A DNA stretch of 64,000 nt from Kribbella sp. VKM Ac-2568 (GTDB lineage: Bacteria > Actinomycetota > Actinomycetes > Propionibacteriales > Kribbellaceae): the NCBI RefSeq assembly GCF_004345365.1, contig NZ_SLVF01000011.1:124001-188000 (forward strand), given 5' to 3'. Shown here piece after piece: positions 60,931 to 64,000 of the stretch. A program made the position numbers and the translations under genes. Position 1 is the stretch's first letter. Each line of letters starts with the position of its first letter. The notes beneath the pieces were generated by a model. The model saw only the letters and a list, made by a program, of their open reading frames with translations, ran no database searches and had not been told where the DNA came from.

Positions 60931-61892
60931 GCCTTGCCTCCGGACAGCCGGCGCTTCAGGAAAGGTGCCTGCAGCAACGTGACCACCAGGGTCAGCAACC
61001 CGAAGACGACACCCGCCGCCGAGGCGAACCCGTACCGCGGTGCCTGCAGCGACGGGTCGAACGCGTACCGGTAGATGTAGGTCGGAACCACATCGGTCGC
61101 GTAGTCCGGCCCGCCCTCGGTGACCGCGCGGACCAGGTCGAAGGTGTTCAGGCTGCGCTGGAACACGAGCAGCAGGATCACGATCGCGATCGGCGTGACG
61201 ACCGGCAGGGTGACGAAGCGCAGGGCCCGCCAGAAGCCCGCGCCGTCGATCGCCGCGGCCTCCTGCAGATCCTTCGGCACGGTCTGCAGCGCGGCCAGCC
61301 AGTAGATCAAGGTGATGCCGAAGCCCTTCCACACGTCGATCGACAGCAGCGTGGGCAGCGCGGTCGACGTACTGCCGAGGAAGTTGACCGGCTGATCGAC
61401 CAGGCCGGTGTCCAGCAGGATCCGGTTCACCAGCCCCCCGGCCGGGTCGAGCAGGATGGCGATCACGATCCCGATCACAGCGGTGGTGGCGACCACCGGC
61501 AGGAACAGCACCAGCCGGTACAGATTGCGGAAGCGCAGCCAGCTGCTGTTCAGCAGGATCGCCATCACCAGGGCCAGCGGCATCTCGATGAAGATCGCCG
61601 CCAGCGAGAACGCGAACGAGTGCCAGAACGCCCGCCAGAACGCGTCGGCGCCGAGCACCTCCCGGAAGTTCGCCAGGCCGACCCAGTCGGTCGGCGAGCC
61701 GACCCCGTCCCAGTTGAAGAACGCGTACCACCAGCTGGCGATCATCGGCCAGACGGTGAAGCCACCGAACAGCAGCACCAGCGGGACCAGGAACAGGTAG
61801 CTCCACAGGTGCTTGCGGAACCGCCCCGGCCGGCGCGACCTGGTGGCCGCGACCGGGGCCTTCGCGAGCGGGCGCTCGACGGTCGTCGTCAT
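60927..61892 (-). CDS. Carbohydrate ABC transporter permease, MalF/UgpA-like
   Basis: It is a 321-residue CUT1 permease with six helices. The EAA loop is PKDLQEAAAIDGAGFWRALR. The start lies four bases after the binding protein stop. It forms the importer pore with the MalG-like protein; an ATPase gene is not in the window, so a shared MsiK-type ATPase may serve it, as is usual in actinobacteria. Confidence 0.95.
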   Translation of the reverse strand: MTTTVERPLAKAPVAATRSRRPGRFRKHLWSYLFLVPLVLLFGGFTVWPMIASWWYAFFNWDGVGSPTDWVGLANFREVLGADAFWRAFWHSFAFSLAAIFIEMPLALVMAILLNSSWLRFRNLYRLVLFLPVVATTAVIGIVIAILLDPAGGLVNRILLDTGLVDQPVNFLGSTSTALPTLLSIDVWKGFGITLIYWLAALQTVPKDLQEAAAIDGAGFWRALRFVTLPVVTPIAIVILLLVFQRSLNTFDLVRAVTEGGPDYATDVVPTYIYRYAFDPSLQAPRYGFASAAGVVFGLLTLVVTLLQAPFLKRRLSGGKA

Positions 61893-61896
61893 GCGG

Positions 61897-63345
61897 TCAG
61901 CCTCCCGGCGTGTAGTCCTTGAGGGGATCCCAGCCGGCGAAGGTGAGGTCCTTGGCCGAGCCCTCCTTGCCCTTCGCCTTCAGGTCGGCCGAGGTCTTGT
62001 CCAGGTAGGCCTGCAGGTCCTTGTCGAGCTTGGCCGCGACCGGAGCGAACGGCTGGTTCTTGATGATCGAGCTGAACGCGGCGTCGGTGTGCTTCAGGTC
62101 GGGCTTGGCCGCGAGCGCGTCGGTGACCGCCCGGCCGCCGGTGCTGGCCAGGGCCGGGTTCGGCGCGCGCCGCATGGTCTCCTCGGCCACCTTCAGGATC
62201 GCGGCCTGGTCCGGGTTCTTCTCCGCCTCGGCCTTCCAGGCGCCCTCGAGGGCGGTGAGCGTGCCGAACTTCTTGTAGTAGGCGCTGTGGAACGACTCCG
62301 AGGAGAGGAAGTCCATCACCTTCCAGCTCTCGGCCTTGTGCTCCGACTTGGACGACATCGACCACAGCGGGCTGAAGGACTTGGTCAGCGGCAGGTAGGC
62401 GCCGCGCCCCGCGTCCGGCACGGGCAGGCCGGTGATGCCCATCTTGATCTCGGGCGCCAGCTTGCGGACCTCGGCGACGTGCCACGGCGGCGTCGGGTAC
62501 ATCGCGAGCCGGCCGGCCGCGAACTCCTTGAACGCACGGCTGCCGTCCCAGCTCTCCCAGCCCGGCATCATCACCTTCGCCGCCTGCATCCGCCGGTTCA
62601 GCTCGACGGCCTCGACCAGGCCCGGGCTGGAGGTGGCCGGCTTGCCGGTCCGGTAGTCGATGCCGGCCGCAGGCACGGAGTACGGGACGGCGGTGTCGGC
62701 GAGCATCTCGACGCCGACGGCCTTGGCCGCGGTCGGCGCGTAGCCGAAGTACTTGCCCTTGCCGTCGGCGGTGACCTTGGTGGCCGTCCGCTCGAGCTCG
62801 GACCAGGTCTTCGGCGGCGCCGAGAAGCCGGACTTCTTCAGCAGGTCCTCGTTGTAGAGGAAGACCCGCAGCGTCGACCACGGACCCCAGACCAGCGGCA
62901 GGCTCATCAGCTTGCCGTCGCGGTGCAGGCCGGAGGTGGCCGGGTCCATGCTGCCCTCCGGGAACCGCTTCAGGAACTCCGGCGTGACGAACTCGTCCAG
63001 CGGCGCGACCCAGCCGCGGGCGGCCATCCGGTCCATCCCGTCGTCCTGGGCGCGGAAGATGTCAGGGGCGTTGTTCTGCTGGAACATCAGCTCGACCGCG
63101 TTCAACTGCTGGTCCGAGGGGTTCTCCAGCACCTTGACCGCGATGCCCGGGTTGGCCTTCTCGAACTCGTCGAACTGCTGGCGGTAGAACTGGCTGGCGC
63201 CGGGCGGGTCGGGGACCAGCGCGACGGTGACGGTGACCTTGTCGGTGGCGTTGCCCGAGTCCGGGCTGCCTCCGACGAGGTTGCACCCCGACAGGGCGAG
63301 CGCCACCGCGCAGGTGAGCACGGTGAGAGCAGGGCGGATCTTCAT
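61897..63345 (-). CDS. Extracellular solute-binding lipoprotein, sugar type
   Basis: It is a 482-residue lipoprotein (lipobox LSGC, Cys21) of the ABC solute-binding family 1: FDEFEKANPGIAVKVLENPS, NAPDIFRAQDDGMDRM, and KEFAAGRLAMYPTPPWHVAE. It would catch an oligosaccharide outside and deliver it to the two permeases. Its ATG overlaps the iclR stop by ATGA. Confidence 0.94.
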   Translation of the reverse strand: MKIRPALTVLTCAVALALSGCNLVGGSPDSGNATDKVTVTVALVPDPPGASQFYRQQFDEFEKANPGIAVKVLENPSDQQLNAVELMFQQNNAPDIFRAQDDGMDRMAARGWVAPLDEFVTPEFLKRFPEGSMDPATSGLHRDGKLMSLPLVWGPWSTLRVFLYNEDLLKKSGFSAPPKTWSELERTATKVTADGKGKYFGYAPTAAKAVGVEMLADTAVPYSVPAAGIDYRTGKPATSSPGLVEAVELNRRMQAAKVMMPGWESWDGSRAFKEFAAGRLAMYPTPPWHVAEVRKLAPEIKMGITGLPVPDAGRGAYLPLTKSFSPLWSMSSKSEHKAESWKVMDFLSSESFHSAYYKKFGTLTALEGAWKAEAEKNPDQAAILKVAEETMRRAPNPALASTGGRAVTDALAAKPDLKHTDAAFSSIIKNQPFAPVAAKLDKDLQAYLDKTSADLKAKGKEGSAKDLTFAGWDPLKDYTPGG

Positions 63346-64000
63346 GATCGGCTCCGGAGGTCGTGGCGCGGGGGCGCCGGGATCTGGCGGTCGGTCGGGC
63401 CGTGGTGGCCCAACTGTGAGTTGATGGCGTCCGCGGTCTCGACGACGAGGCGGGACAGTTCGTGCTCCCGGCCGGGAAGGTCGACGACACTCGACGGCCC
63501 GGACAGGGACAGCGCGGCGACGACCCGGCCGGTCCGGTCGCGCAGGGGTGCGGCCAGGCAGGACCGGCCGAGGGACAGTTCCTCGGTCTCGGTCGAGTAG
63601 CCCTGCCAGGCGACCTGCTCGATCGCGGCGGTCAGCACGTCGTGGTCGGTGATGGTGCGCGGGGTGTATCTCTCCAACTCCCCCAGCAGGTCGCGCCGGC
63701 CCTCGACTCCGAGCAGCAGGCTCTTGCCGAGTGCGGTGGCGTGCAGGGGGTTGCGGCGGCCGGTCAGCGCGAACGACCGCGGTGCGAGGTGTCCTTCGAA
63801 GTTGCACAGGTAGAAGGCGTGATCTCCACGCCGTACTGCGACGTTGGCGCCGAGCCCGGTGGACGCCGCCAGGGACTGGGCGCGTTGCCGGGCCGCGTGG
63901 TGCACGGGATGTCCGTTCAGCGCGGCGCCGGCGAGGGTGATCAGGTCGGCGCCCAGACGGTACTGCCCGTCCGCGTCGCGCTCGACGAAACCCGCCTGCT
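63342..64000 (-). CDS. IclR-family regulator, 3' part
   Basis: The frame is open to the window edge and codes for the end of the winged helix (QAGFVERDADGQYRLGADLI) and the full IclR effector domain: GHLAPRSFALTGRRNPLHAT, ALGKSLL, and CLAAPLRDRTGRVVAALSLS. The N-terminus lies beyond 64000. It is the first known gene of the sugar operon and probably responds to an acid sugar or oligosaccharide. Confidence 0.93.
   Translation of the reverse strand, partial: QAGFVERDADGQYRLGADLITLAGAALNGHPVHHAARQRAQSLAASTGLGANVAVRRGDHAFYLCNFEGHLAPRSFALTGRRNPLHATALGKSLLLGVEGRRDLLGELERYTPRTITDHDVLTAAIEQVAWQGYSTETEELSLGRSCLAAPLRDRTGRVVAALSLSGPSSVVDLPGREHELSRLVVETADAINSQLGHHGPTDRQIPAPPRHDLRSRS

Noticed and set aside
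1-64000. CRISPR arrays, tRNA, rRNA, transposases, prophage or plasmid genes
   Set aside because: No regularly spaced direct repeats of CRISPR type, no cloverleaf-like or rRNA sequence and no transposase or integrase motifs were seen.

Overview
This 64 kb window is high-GC chromosomal DNA from an actinobacterium. Direct signs are a mycothione reductase (mycothiol thiol system), an F420-type luciferase-like oxidoreductase, an XPB/ERCC3-type helicase, an actinobacterial R2lox oxidase and the group DUF2530/DUF3027/NCS2 permease. From memory, several neighbour pairs (XPB with its helicase-associated protein; NCS2 permease, DUF2530, DUF3027, an MFS protein and a cold-shock protein; TetR with R2lox) resemble loci of Mycobacterium tuberculosis. 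The GC content and gene style fit a Kribbella/Nocardioidaceae-like soil actinomycete. That placement is inference. No rRNA, tRNA, CRISPR array, phage or intact insertion sequence was seen, so this reads as ordinary core plus accessory chromosome.

Layout: (1) 1-8.9 kb: end of a sugar ABC transporter, a lone trpC, the efeUOB iron-uptake operon with an IdeR/DtxR-type box, thpR, a frameshifted gene, a P-loop/LLM oxidoreductase fusion and mycothione reductase. (2) 9-15.6 kb: a repeat cluster, a marR-MFS operon, a glyoxalase-like protein, a GIY-YIG protein, two divergent MarR-like genes around twin palindromes, a broken GNAT gene and a membrane protein. (3) 15.6-25.8 kb: an S9 peptidase, NCS2 purine permease, DUF2530, DUF3027, an MFS protein with low-complexity tails, a DHA2 drug exporter divergent from TetR, and a cold-shock protein. 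(4) 26-34 kb: a HAD-LarE fusion, the TetR-R2lox module, a YjbR protein, an acyl-CoA synthetase, an Mrr-like nuclease and a secreted DUF6454-like protein. (5) 34-45 kb: SIMPL protein, lipoprotein, mntH with a phosphoesterase, DUF427, alpha/beta hydrolase, GNAT-kinase pair, and the XPB pair. (6) 45-55 kb: MocA-like protein, PAP2, a HelD-family ATPase, an ECF41 sigma factor with its oxidoreductase partner and a matching promoter, two tandem TPM-like membrane proteins, MFS/ArsR and Nudix. (7) 55-64 kb, all on the minus strand: iclR, solute-binding lipoprotein, two permeases, SMP-30 lactonase, MR/MLE dehydratase, then a secreted multidomain GH16.

Three MFS exporters each sit beside a regulator of a different family (MarR, TetR, ArsR) with a visible palindrome between regulator and promoter. 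The last region looks like a polysaccharide-to-sugar-acid utilisation unit: GH16 would cut a glycan outside the cell, the ABC system would import products, and the lactonase and dehydratase would process an aldonic acid. The least explained items are the tandem TPM-like pair with a shared CFFDP-HG/CxxC module, the HAD-LarE fusion without larABC, and the P-loop/LLM fusion. I found no clearly new multi-gene defence or mobile system.
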